Below, piece after piece: positions 36,226 to 44,296 of a stretch of 64,000 nucleotides of DNA. The stretch is from contig JAFGYE010000091.1 in assembly GCA_016936255.1 (NCBI GenBank), positions 1 to 64,000 on the forward strand, written 5' to 3'. This stretch comes from Marinifilaceae bacterium (GTDB lineage Bacteria; Bacteroidota; Bacteroidia; Bacteroidales; Marinifilaceae). A program made the position numbers and the translations under genes. Under the pieces are notes generated by a model. It saw only the letters and a list, made by a program, of their open reading frames with translations. It ran no database searches and was not told the DNA's origin. Within the stretch, counting starts at the first letter, position 1. Every line of letters begins with the position of its first letter.

Positions 36226-36660
36226 TTAAACTGATCGTTTTTTAAACTCTTTAAGAATTGATTTTACCTTGTTCAGATCAATGCCAGTATTAAGCCATTT
36301 AACTGCTGATTCAAGAGAACTAAATATTTTTATCGGCATATCAAACTCTTTTTTTAAGCCTTCAATAAACAGCGTAGTGTTTACAACCTGGTTTGGAGTA
36401 TTGGTAAGAATAGCAATACTGTCAATTTTTAAAGTTGATTTTGATTTTGAATAGAATTTGGTAAGATCATCATCCTTTTTATGAAAAGGTTTATTGGTGT
36501 TTTTTCGAATATCAACCAAAATACTATATTTAGGCACTTGGCTTAAATTAGCTTCAATTTCATTTTTTAATTCAAATACATTTTCAATCTCCGTCTCTCC
36601 ACAAAAGCATTCTATCAAAAGCTTATGTTCCTCTGCATAGGTGTAATATGAATTTCCCAC
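36226..36660 (-). CDS. STAS/SpoIIAA-like hypothetical protein
   Basis: A 144-residue soluble protein. The strand-helix pattern (LLIECFCGETEIENVFEL, YSILVDIRKNT, IDSIAILTNTPNQ, MPIKIFSSLESAVKWL) resembles the SpoIIAA-like/STAS fold common in Bacteroidetes proteins of this size, but I cannot assign a defined family. A charged helical tail ends it. It is divergent from the AAA+ ATPase gene across a 159-bp promoter region, which suggests but does not prove a link. Confidence 0.6.
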   Translation of the reverse strand: MGNSYYTYAEEHKLLIECFCGETEIENVFELKNEIEANLSQVPKYSILVDIRKNTNKPFHKKDDDLTKFYSKSKSTLKIDSIAILTNTPNQVVNTTLFIEGLKKEFDMPIKIFSSLESAVKWLNTGIDLNKVKSILKEFKKRSV

Positions 36661-36718
36661 TCTATTTTTATTAATTAACTGATTATTATGTTCATATGTT
36701 AGATTTAATTAGGGTTCG

Positions 36719-36748
36719 CAAATGTAATTCTTTTTCTAAAACTACCAA
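36719..36748 (-). promoter_or_regulatory. Promoter of the STAS-like gene
   Basis: On the minus strand TTG, 19 bp, then TACATTTG: exact match in both elements and spacing. Confidence 0.6.
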
Positions 36749-36778
36749 ATGATTTTTTCCGGATTGAAGATTAAATGT

Positions 36779-36786
36779 TAGGTTTG
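36779..36786 (+). promoter_or_regulatory. -7 element of the AAA+ ATPase gene
   Basis: TAGGTTTG matches TAnnTTTG, about 34 bp before the ATG. The -33 position reads T-rich without a clean TTG. Confidence 0.4.
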
Positions 36787-36819
36787 CAAAATATTTAAAC
36801 ACAAACATATAAGTTAAGT

Positions 36820-37566
36820 ATGAATCATTTATTTGTTCCCAATATGGGACGGGTTGATTTTGAGGATATTGTTTTTGACAAGGAGTTGTCGGTTAAAGTG
36901 GAACAGTTTCTGCGAGAGTACGAACATCTTGAAATACTAAATAAATTTGGCTTGCCGGTTGTGAATAAACTCTTGCTTTTTGGGAAATCAGGATGTGGGA
37001 AAACCATGACTGCCAGAGCAATTGCAAATAAGTTGGGCAAGAAGTTGAAAACGATTAATTTGGGCAATATTGTTTCCTCTAAATTAGGAGAAACCTCAAG
37101 AAATATTGCTGCTGCTTTTAAAATGGCAGAAACTCAGGAAGCTGTCTTGTTTTTCGATGAGTTCGATTCTTTGGGCAAAGAAAGAAACTACGACAATACC
37201 GATAGCAGCGAGATGAAACGAGTGGTGAATAGTATGATTCAGCTGATTGATTCTTTACCAAAAAACTCGATTGTAATTGCCGCGACCAACCAAATTGACC
37301 TAATTGATGAGGCCTTGGTTAGACGTTTTGAGCTGAAGCTGGAATTTCACAACCCTTCTAAAATCTATTTGGATAAATTGTACGATCAATTGATTTCAAA
37401 ATATCCGAAGGAATATCAGAAAGTAAACCGGATTTATGACATCTCTTTTGCCGAGGCTGAAACCATTGTGATGCTCGAAGTGAAAGAAAATATCATTGAA
37501 TCAGAATTAATAAAAAAAGCAAAAATTTTGCAGGAAGATAAGCTGACCGTGATTTGTGATAATTAG
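36820..37566 (+). CDS. Minimal AAA+ ATPase
   Basis: A 248-residue protein that is almost only an AAA module of the FtsH/spastin kind. Motifs: Walker A FGKSGCGKTMTARAIA (about residue 51), Walker B VLFFDEFDSLGKE (about 107), sensor 1 IVIAATNQ and arginine finger EALVRRFE. There is no protease domain, membrane segment or N-terminal substrate domain. Such stand-alone AAA proteins remodel unknown partners. The divergent neighbour is a STAS-like protein; the downstream gene, ABC-F, has its own promoter. Confidence 0.85.
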   Translation: MNHLFVPNMGRVDFEDIVFDKELSVKVEQFLREYEHLEILNKFGLPVVNKLLLFGKSGCGKTMTARAIANKLGKKLKTINLGNIVSSKLGETSRNIAAAFKMAETQEAVLFFDEFDSLGKERNYDNTDSSEMKRVVNSMIQLIDSLPKNSIVIAATNQIDLIDEALVRRFELKLEFHNPSKIYLDKLYDQLISKYPKEYQKVNRIYDISFAEAETIVMLEVKENIIESELIKKAKILQEDKLTVICDN

Positions 37567-37615
37567 GATGGTTGTATTTACTGATCAATGATTACGGATA
37601 ACTGAGAACTGTTGT

Positions 37616-37623
37616 TATCTTTG
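37616..37623 (+). promoter_or_regulatory. -7 element of the ABC-F gene
   Basis: TATCTTTG, exact TAnnTTTG match, 28 bp before the ATG. It separates the ABC-F gene from the AAA+ gene upstream. Confidence 0.45.
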
Positions 37624-37651
37624 TCGCTTTAACAGAAAAACATGAATTAGT

Positions 37652-39592
37652 ATGATCTCTATTAACAATCTTACGGTTGAATTTGGTGGCTTTACCCTTT
37701 TTAAGCAAGTAAGTTTTATTGTAAATACTCGCGACCGAATTGGATTGGTTGGGAAGAATGGTGCAGGAAAATCAACTTTGCTAAAAATATTTGCTGGTTT
37801 TCAGGCGCCTACAACGGGAACTGTATCATTACCAAATGAGATTAAAATAGGATACTTACCTCAGCAGGTAAATCATATCGATGGCAATACCGTGATGGAG
37901 GAAGCTTTATCTGCTTTTGAAGAGGTTTTGGGCTTGGAAAAGGAAATTGCTGAAATTAATTCAGAGATTGCAGAACGAACCGATTACGAATCGGAAGAGT
38001 ACATGAAGCTGATAGAAAGATTGACGGATAAAAACGACCGCTACCATATGATGGGTGGTGAAAATATCGAGGCCGAAGCTGAGCGTACTTTACTTGGATT
38101 GGGATTTTTAAGAAGCGATTTCATCCGACAGACTACAGAATTTAGCGGAGGATGGAGAATGCGCGTAGAATTGGCGAAAATTTTGTTGCGTCGTCCGCAT
38201 GTTTTCCTTCTTGATGAGCCAACAAATCATTTGGATATTGAATCAATTCAGTGGCTGGAGGATTTTTTGAAAACTTATCCGGGAGCCGTAGTATTGGTGT
38301 CTCATGACCGGGCATTTTTGGATAATATTACCAATAGAACCGTTGAAATTTCTGTTGGTAAAATATACGATTACAAAGTTCCCTATTCACAATATGTTGT
38401 TTTGCACGCAGAGCGTCGCGAACAGCAAATGAAAGCCTACATTAATCAGCAAAAACAAATAAAAGATACTGAAGACTTTATTGAGCGTTTTCGATATAAG
38501 GCAACAAAATCAGTTCAGGTTCAGTCCCGTATCAAGCAATTGGATAAAATTGACCGTATCGAGATTGACGAGGAGGATAGCTCGAAACTAAGCCTGAAAT
38601 TTCCTCCGGCGCCACGATCTGGCGATTTGGTTTGTGAGGTGAAAAATTTGAGCAAAGCATATGGTGATCATTTGGTTTTAAATGAGCTTGAATTTGTAAT
38701 TGAGAGAGGTGAAAAACTTGCTTTTGTGGGTAAGAATGGAGAAGGGAAATCGACACTGGTAAAAGTCTTGATGGGCGAACTAGAGCATACGGGTACATGT
38801 AAGTTGGGACACAATGTAAAGATTGGCTATTTTGCTCAAAATCAGGCTCAGATGTTGAACGAAAACAAATCGGTATTTGAAACGATTGATGATGTTGCTG
38901 TTGGAGATGTTCGAACTAAGATTCGTGATATTTTGGGTGCTTTCATGTTTCGGGGCGAGGATATTGATAAAAAAGTGAAGGTTTTATCGGGAGGAGAGCG
39001 TTCCCGTTTGGCTATGATTCGTTTGCTTTTGGAACCCGTGAACCTTCTTGTACTCGATGAACCTACCAACCATTTGGATATGAGATCGAAAGATGTTTTG
39101 AAAGAAGCATTGAATCAATTTGATGGTACGGTAATCGTAGTTTCTCACGATCGTGAATTCTTGAATGGACTTTCCTCAAAAGTATATGAGTTTACGAATA
39201 AGAAGATAAAAGAACATTTGGGAGGAATCTATGATTTTCTGCAAACCAAGAAGATGGATTCCTTAAAGGAATTGGAAGTGAAGAAAGCTGTTTCTTTAGT
39301 TCAGGCAGATGTTGCGCCTTCTGATAACAAGTTGAATTATTTGGAGCGGAAAGAGATGAATAAGAAAATCTCTAAAATGGAAAGAGCTGTTTCAAATTCA
39401 GAAGATAATATAGCACGCTTCGAAGAACAAATAGCCACAATGGAGGAAATGCTTGCAAATCCGGAAAAAATGCAGGATCAGTCTCTGTTTGCGAAATATG
39501 AGAAAACCAAAAAAGATCTTGAAAAAGAAATGTCTGATTGGGAGAATTTTAATGAAGAATTGGAGCAGTTGATTGCTGAAAAAGGAGAGTGA
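37652..39592 (+). CDS. ABC-F family ATPase (ribosome-associated)
   Basis: A 646-residue protein with two ABC cassettes and no membrane domain. Cassette 1: VGKNGAGKSTLLK, FSGGWRMRVELAK, FLLDEPTNHLD. Cassette 2: VGKNGEGKSTLVK, LSGGERSRLAM, LVLDEPTNHLD. Between them lies a charged interdomain linker (about residues 240-310) that reaches the ribosome in this family. A C-terminal coiled coil (about 555-645) resembles Uup/EttA-like proteins. It probably assists translation of difficult sequences. No antibiotic-resistance role can be inferred. Confidence 0.92.
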   Translation: MISINNLTVEFGGFTLFKQVSFIVNTRDRIGLVGKNGAGKSTLLKIFAGFQAPTTGTVSLPNEIKIGYLPQQVNHIDGNTVMEEALSAFEEVLGLEKEIAEINSEIAERTDYESEEYMKLIERLTDKNDRYHMMGGENIEAEAERTLLGLGFLRSDFIRQTTEFSGGWRMRVELAKILLRRPHVFLLDEPTNHLDIESIQWLEDFLKTYPGAVVLVSHDRAFLDNITNRTVEISVGKIYDYKVPYSQYVVLHAERREQQMKAYINQQKQIKDTEDFIERFRYKATKSVQVQSRIKQLDKIDRIEIDEEDSSKLSLKFPPAPRSGDLVCEVKNLSKAYGDHLVLNELEFVIERGEKLAFVGKNGEGKSTLVKVLMGELEHTGTCKLGHNVKIGYFAQNQAQMLNENKSVFETIDDVAVGDVRTKIRDILGAFMFRGEDIDKKVKVLSGGERSRLAMIRLLLEPVNLLVLDEPTNHLDMRSKDVLKEALNQFDGTVIVVSHDREFLNGLSSKVYEFTNKKIKEHLGGIYDFLQTKKMDSLKELEVKKAVSLVQADVAPSDNKLNYLERKEMNKKISKMERAVSNSEDNIARFEEQIATMEEMLANPEKMQDQSLFAKYEKTKKDLEKEMSDWENFNEELEQLIAEKGE

Positions 39593-39631
39593 AAAACTAT
39601 TTTCTTTTATTAAATGATTTGTCTGCCAGGG

Positions 39632-39666
39632 TTTGATTATAAGATAATTAGTATCTTATAATCAAA
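39632..39666. repeat. Perfect 15-bp inverted repeat abutting the DUF418 start
   Basis: TTTGATTATAAGATA-attag-TATCTTATAATCAAA, with the right arm ending 4 nt before the ATG. There is no plus-strand T run; a T run does follow on the minus strand, but no minus-strand gene needs it. It could be an operator or a translation-blocking hairpin, or the degenerate terminator of ABC-F. Confidence 0.6.
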
Positions 39667-39670
39667 AAAA

Positions 39671-40912
39671 ATGATGCCAACTACTGCTAAGCCAACTTTG
39701 CCCAACGAAAGAATACAATCTCTGGATCTTCTTCGTGGATTTGCTCTGTTAGGAATCTTATTAATTAATATCCAGTTATTTGGACTTCCAAATGCCTCTT
39801 TTGCCAATCCTTCGGTAATGGGTGATTTGTCAACGCCTGATTATTTCTCTTATTATATTGTGAATGTATTTGGGGAATTGAAGTTTATGACGATTTTTTC
39901 CATCTTATTTGGTGCAGGTATGCTGCTATTTATCAACCGGCTAAATGACAAGGGACTGGATGGGGCAAAATTTCATGTCCGACGCATGATTTGGTTATTG
40001 TTATTTGGGATGCTGCATGCTTATTTAATTTGGTTTGGAGATATTTTGGTTGCTTATGCCATTGTGGGTTTGGTTGCAGTTCTGCTTCGAAAGATGAAGG
40101 ATAGTTGGAAAATTGTGCTGTGTGCTTTACTGTATCTAATTCCAATGGGATTTTTTTATTTGGTGGGAAGCTTTTTTGAAAATATGCCACCCGAGATGGC
40201 TAAAGAAACTATGGCAGATTTTAGTCCTGGTCCGGAATTATTAACCGCAGAAATTGATTTGTGTCAAATAGGCAGTTGGTTTGATATTTTCGTGAAAAGG
40301 GCTCAATTAAATATGAACTATCAGGTAGGCTCATTTTTTATGCTGTCTTTATGGAGAACAACCGGAATAATGTTGCTGGGAATGGTATTGCTAAATAATG
40401 GAGTGTTAGTCGCGGCAAAATCGAAACTATTTTATTTTTTGATGGCTTTGACAGGCATTGGCATAGGAACTTTTTTTGCCAATGAAGGATTTCATCGCAT
40501 CGTTGAAACCAAATGGGAGATAATTTATTTCTTCAAATACGGCTATCAGTTCAACTATTTTGGCAGTTTGTTTACCTCCTTAGGTTATATTGGTTTGATT
40601 CTTTTGGTTTATCAAATGAAAATTTTGCGTTTTTTCACAAAAGCGTTAGAAGCAGTTGGTCGAATGGCTTTTACGAACTACCTTTGTCAATCCATAATTT
40701 GTTCCATTATTTTTTATAGTTATGGCTTTGGAATGTTTGCACGTTACTCAAGAACAGAATTACTGGTTTGGGTTTTGTTGATTTGGATATTTCAATTGAT
40801 TTCTTCCTCTATCTGGCTGAAATATTATAAAATGGGACCATTTGAATGGTTGTGGCGATATTTAACTTACAAGGAAAAGCCACAGTTATCACTGAATGTA
40901 AAATACCAATAA
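39671..40912 (+). CDS. DUF418 family membrane protein
   Basis: A 413-residue polytopic inner-membrane protein. The family opening RIQSLDLLRGFALLGILLIN is at residues 14-33. About ten hydrophobic segments follow, with VRRMIWLLLFGMLHAYLIW and a C-terminal VGRMAFTNYLCQSI, both typical of DUF418 (YeiB-like). The function is unknown; related acyltransferase-3-type proteins modify surface glycans. It starts with ATGATG right behind a perfect hairpin, and rlmB begins 12 bp after its stop, so the two are likely co-transcribed. Confidence 0.88.
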   Translation: MMPTTAKPTLPNERIQSLDLLRGFALLGILLINIQLFGLPNASFANPSVMGDLSTPDYFSYYIVNVFGELKFMTIFSILFGAGMLLFINRLNDKGLDGAKFHVRRMIWLLLFGMLHAYLIWFGDILVAYAIVGLVAVLLRKMKDSWKIVLCALLYLIPMGFFYLVGSFFENMPPEMAKETMADFSPGPELLTAEIDLCQIGSWFDIFVKRAQLNMNYQVGSFFMLSLWRTTGIMLLGMVLLNNGVLVAAKSKLFYFLMALTGIGIGTFFANEGFHRIVETKWEIIYFFKYGYQFNYFGSLFTSLGYIGLILLVYQMKILRFFTKALEAVGRMAFTNYLCQSIICSIIFYSYGFGMFARYSRTELLVWVLLIWIFQLISSSIWLKYYKMGPFEWLWRYLTYKEKPQLSLNVKYQ

Positions 40913-40924
40913 GCAAATTAATCG

Positions 40925-41665
40925 ATGGCTAAACAGAAACAGGAGATGTTGTTCGGAATCAGAGCAACAATGGAAGCAATTAAAAGTGAAAAGGAAATTG
41001 AAAAAGTATTGATCAAAACAGGATTAGCAGGTCCTTTGTTTCAAGAATTATTCGATTTAATTCGCGAAAAGGGAGTTGAATATCAATTTGTTCCTGTTGA
41101 GAAGTTGAATTCTTTGGATCAGCATAATAACCAAGGAGTTGTTGCTTTAATTGTTCCAATTCCTTATCAGGAAATAGAAGAAATTGTACCTGAACTATTT
41201 GCTCAAGGTAAAATACCTCTACTATTGCTTTTAGATGAAATTACAGATGTGCGTAACTTTGGGGCTATTGCTCGTTCTGCAGAATGTGCTGGTGTACACG
41301 CCATTGTAATTCCTTTTAAGAATTCAGCGAAGATTACTCCTGATTCTATTAAAACATCTGCCGGAGCTTTGTATAACATACCGGTTTGCAGAGTTCAAAA
41401 TTTAAAGACTCTTGCCCGTTATTTGAAGAAAGAAGGAATTCGAATAATAGCAGCAACCGAAAAGGCTGAAAAAGTTTATACTGAAGGTGATTTTACATTA
41501 GCAACAGCTATTGTAATGGGATCGGAAGATGTTGGTATTGAAGATGCTTTGCTTCGCCTGGCTGATGAGCAGGTTAAAATTCCAATTGTCGGTTCAATTC
41601 AATCATTGAATGTATCTGTTGCAGCATCCTTAATGGTATACGAGGCAGTGAGACAACGAAGTTAG
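40925..41665 (+). CDS. rlmB: 23S rRNA (guanosine-2'-O-)-methyltransferase RlmB
   Basis: A SpoU-type SAM enzyme methylating 23S rRNA (G2251 in E. coli). The N-terminal substrate-binding domain begins LFGIRATMEAI. The knotted SPOUT domain has LDEITDVRNFGAIARSAE, IVMGSEDVGIED and the final knot IPIVGSIQSLNVSVAASLMV. Its 246 residues are standard for the family, and there is no signal peptide. It sits 12 bp behind DUF418 in the same unit and ahead of a strong terminator. Confidence 0.94.
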   Translation: MAKQKQEMLFGIRATMEAIKSEKEIEKVLIKTGLAGPLFQELFDLIREKGVEYQFVPVEKLNSLDQHNNQGVVALIVPIPYQEIEEIVPELFAQGKIPLLLLLDEITDVRNFGAIARSAECAGVHAIVIPFKNSAKITPDSIKTSAGALYNIPVCRVQNLKTLARYLKKEGIRIIAATEKAEKVYTEGDFTLATAIVMGSEDVGIEDALLRLADEQVKIPIVGSIQSLNVSVAASLMVYEAVRQRS

Positions 41666-41689
41666 TCTTCTAAAAAAAATATAGATTTG

Positions 41690-41719
41690 AACGCAGGAAT
41701 TTAGTTTCTGCGTTTTTTT
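41690..41719 (+). terminator. Terminator of rlmB
   Basis: AACGCAGgAA/TTtCTGCGTT stem with a 5-nt loop followed by a run of seven T residues. Confidence 0.8.
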
Positions 41720-42042
41720 ATTAACAATAATAATCAATAGAAGATTTAAATCGTTTTTTAATAAAGGTCTATTGAGGAAAATAAATTCTGACCTCGAATA
41801 GTCAGTCTGTCTTAAAAAAGAATTACCCGAATCAAACGAATTTGGTCGGGTAATTATCTATAGTAATCTTAGGGTTAGAATGCTGTTTGATTCTGACTTC
41901 TGAATTTGTCTATCTCCTCTATCTCCTAATTCCCTTGCGTGTTTCAGATTCAGCTCCGCTAATTTGCTAAAATTAATTTTGGATTACAAACCTTTTTTAA
42001 AAAAAAATAAAAAAAGATATTTCATTGCTTTGGCAGTAAGCT
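41720..42042. other. Convergent intergenic region between rlmB and the FabH-like gene
   Basis: AT-rich DNA without a plausible frame. It holds the minus-strand terminator listed separately (41812-41855) and otherwise nothing I can name. Confidence 0.4.
41812..41855 (-). terminator. Terminator downstream of the FabH-like gene
   Basis: Perfect 10-bp stem AATTACCCGA/TCGGGTAATT with a 15-nt loop; on the minus strand CTTTTTTAAG follows. It lies nearly 190 bp past the stop codon, so the transcript would have a long 3' end. Confidence 0.65.
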
Positions 42043-43128
42043 TTAAACCTTATAAACAAAAGCATTAATGTTCATTCCGGCACCAACCGAAGCAAAAACA
42101 ACGTAATCACCTTCATTTAATTTATGATCGTCTAATTTATCTTTGGCAATTTGATCGTAAAGAATTGGTACAGTTGCGACTGAATTATTTCCCATTTCTT
42201 TAATAATCATAGGCATTATGTTTTCAGGAATGTTTTTTTCCTGATACAATCGGAAGAGTCTTTTAGCAATGGCCTCATCCATTTTTTCATTCGCCTGATG
42301 AATAAGGATTTTTTTGATGTCCTTAATATCCAAGCCTGCTTTATCAATACTTTCTTTTACAACGCCTGGAACATTTGTAATTGCATATTCGTAAATTTTA
42401 CGGCCATACATTTTAATGAAAAGACTATTGCTGTTTCCCTCAAAATCGGCATTGTCCGAAATGTCAGCGCGCAAAAAGAAAGCTTCATTAATCGTGTCGG
42501 TTCTCATGGCATGAGATAATATTCCCGATGCTTCTTCTGCTTCACATGCTTCCAATATTGCAGCACCTGCACCATCAGAATAAATCATACTGTCTCTGTC
42601 GTGCGGATCACAAACTCTTGATAAAGTTTCTGATCCAATTATCATTACCCGTTGTGCATCGCCTGATTTGATGTAGTAGTCAGCCTGAATCATACATTGA
42701 ATCCAACCCGGACATCCGAATAAAACATCGTAAGCTATCGTTTTAGGATTTTCAATCTGAAGAAGATTTTTCACTTTTGCGGCTAAACAAGGCAATTGAT
42801 TTGTTAGCGTAGAGTTCGGTTTAACATCTCCAAAATTGTGCGCAACGATTATATAGTCTAAACTTTCTTTATCTATTTTAGATGATTCTATGGCATCTTT
42901 TGCGGCCAAATATGCAAGATCTGAGTTTTGCTGATCGGCAGAGGCATATTTTCGTTCAACAATCCCAGTAATGTCTTTAAATTTCTCTATAATTTCAGTA
43001 GTGGGAGTTTCAATTTTCTGGCCATTTGGTTCGAAAAATTCATGATTCAAAAAATGCTCATTTTTAACTCGAATGGTTGGGGTATAACTACCTGACCCAA
43101 CTATTTTCGAAAATCTTTTGGTACTCAT
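42043..43128 (-). CDS. FabH-like 3-oxoacyl-ACP synthase III family protein
   Basis: A thiolase-fold condensing enzyme of 361 residues. The Cys-His-Asn triad is visible in VLFGCPGWIQC, LIHQANEKM and GNNSVATV. Other motifs: IVGSGSYTPT at the start and SDGAGAAILE. FabH proper starts fatty acid synthesis by joining acetyl-CoA and malonyl-ACP, but this protein is longer and lacks fatty-acid genes beside it, so a specialised role (branched starter, quorum signal or lipid pathway) is possible. It is monocistronic, with a long untranslated 3' stretch. Confidence 0.85.
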   Translation of the reverse strand: MSTKRFSKIVGSGSYTPTIRVKNEHFLNHEFFEPNGQKIETPTTEIIEKFKDITGIVERKYASADQQNSDLAYLAAKDAIESSKIDKESLDYIIVAHNFGDVKPNSTLTNQLPCLAAKVKNLLQIENPKTIAYDVLFGCPGWIQCMIQADYYIKSGDAQRVMIIGSETLSRVCDPHDRDSMIYSDGAGAAILEACEAEEASGILSHAMRTDTINEAFFLRADISDNADFEGNSNSLFIKMYGRKIYEYAITNVPGVVKESIDKAGLDIKDIKKILIHQANEKMDEAIAKRLFRLYQEKNIPENIMPMIIKEMGNNSVATVPILYDQIAKDKLDDHKLNEGDYVVFASVGAGMNINAFVYKV

Positions 43129-43407
43129 TGTTATTGTTTTTGTTTCGACTAATAAATGTGCCCTTATTTTAGGTGCACAAAATTTTCTTAAGAGACAATT
43201 TTTTTTTGTGTCCGAAAGATTTGTGTTTATTGATAAGCTGAAAGATCAACTTACTGTTAGGTGTGCGAAGCTAAGGTAAATATTTATTTTAAAAGTGATG
43301 TTTTTTTAACGGATTTTAGATGGTTAATTTAAAGTTTAGTAAGCATAAAGAACATAGTAACTACTTCAAGTAAAACAGTTGTAATGTATGTAATGTGAAG
43401 TGGTTGA

Positions 43408-43962
43408 TTAATTTAATAAATTCTCTTTTAGGTTTTTATCTGCAGGTTTGCTGCAAAGCCATATGCCGAATAAGGCTTGCTTGAATGGCAATCCTTGAAT
43501 AGATTGTTTTAATTCACCATTTTTATATATCAAAGTTCCAATAGCAGGAGAGTATATAAATTCAAACACGTCTTTTTTCTCAATACCACCCAGAAAAACA
43601 GAAATAAAGTCATCAATTTTCTGTTTGATATTTTCCATTTCACCATTGGTGGCGTTCTTAAAGCCATCTCTGGTAGCTTTTTCCATTTTTTCCGATGTAA
43701 TTAATCCGGATATAATTTCTAAGCGGATTCCCATACTCTCATCTGTGGAGATAATTTTTTCAGCGTCATTCATATCCTCTGACAGATACAAACCCATTGC
43801 ATACATGTCCATCCAAAATTTAACACGAGTTCCTGCACCTTTTAATTGCAACTGATGCTCCTTAACAATCAATTCGTTTGGTAGTTCAATTCCTCCAATT
43901 CTTGTTTGAGAAATGCTGTAAAAGCTTGATAATAAAAGGAAAATAGCAAGTGATTTTTTCAT
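43408..43962 (-). CDS. Chalcone-isomerase-like exported protein
   Basis: A 184-residue protein with a signal peptide ending YSISQ. The mature part resembles the bacterial chalcone-isomerase-like domain (Chalcone_3): GIELPNELIVKEHQLQLKGAGTR, DMYAMGLYLS, then the helical SEKMEKATRDGFKNAT and the ending LPFKQALFGIWLCSKPAD. Bacterial members lack proven isomerase activity and may bind fatty acids. It lies downstream of the MscS-SemiSWEET pair, 38 bp after the latter's stop, so it may belong to the same transcript. Confidence 0.82.
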   Translation of the reverse strand: MKKSLAIFLLLSSFYSISQTRIGGIELPNELIVKEHQLQLKGAGTRVKFWMDMYAMGLYLSEDMNDAEKIISTDESMGIRLEIISGLITSEKMEKATRDGFKNATNGEMENIKQKIDDFISVFLGGIEKKDVFEFIYSPAIGTLIYKNGELKQSIQGLPFKQALFGIWLCSKPADKNLKENLLN

Positions 43963-44000
43963 CGTTTATGTAATTAGGTTGATGTATGATGCATTTATTT

Positions 44001-44294
44001 TTAACTGAATATCAGCTTAGCGTAACAAAGGTAAAAGGTAGCAAATATATTTACTAAATAATTAAGCCACAGCGGATATTGGCGTTTATTGGATTTTAAA
44101 TCTCCATTTACAATATAAATAAAAGTAAAGAGCACCCCAAAGGCCCACATGAGTAAAAATGGCCAATTAAAACTTGCAACATCATGTGTTTTGTAGGTTT
44201 GTACTACCTGAGGTATTACTCCAATGCTTAAAATAATATTGCCGAACCAACCTAGAGATTCAAAAAAATTTAATTTTAGTAATGCTGTTCTCAT
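44001..44294 (-). CDS. SemiSWEET/PQ-loop membrane protein
   Basis: A 97-residue protein with three membrane helices forming a single triple-helix bundle. The PQ signature is in GVIPQVVQTYKTHDVASFN. SemiSWEETs work as dimers to carry sugars; related PQ-loop proteins carry other solutes. It starts 2 bp after the MscS gene stop, so the two are translationally linked. The chalcone-isomerase-like gene follows. The substrate is unknown. Confidence 0.82.
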   Translation of the reverse strand: MRTALLKLNFFESLGWFGNIILSIGVIPQVVQTYKTHDVASFNWPFLLMWAFGVLFTFIYIVNGDLKSNKRQYPLWLNYLVNIFATFYLCYAKLIFS

Positions 44295-44296
44295 TC

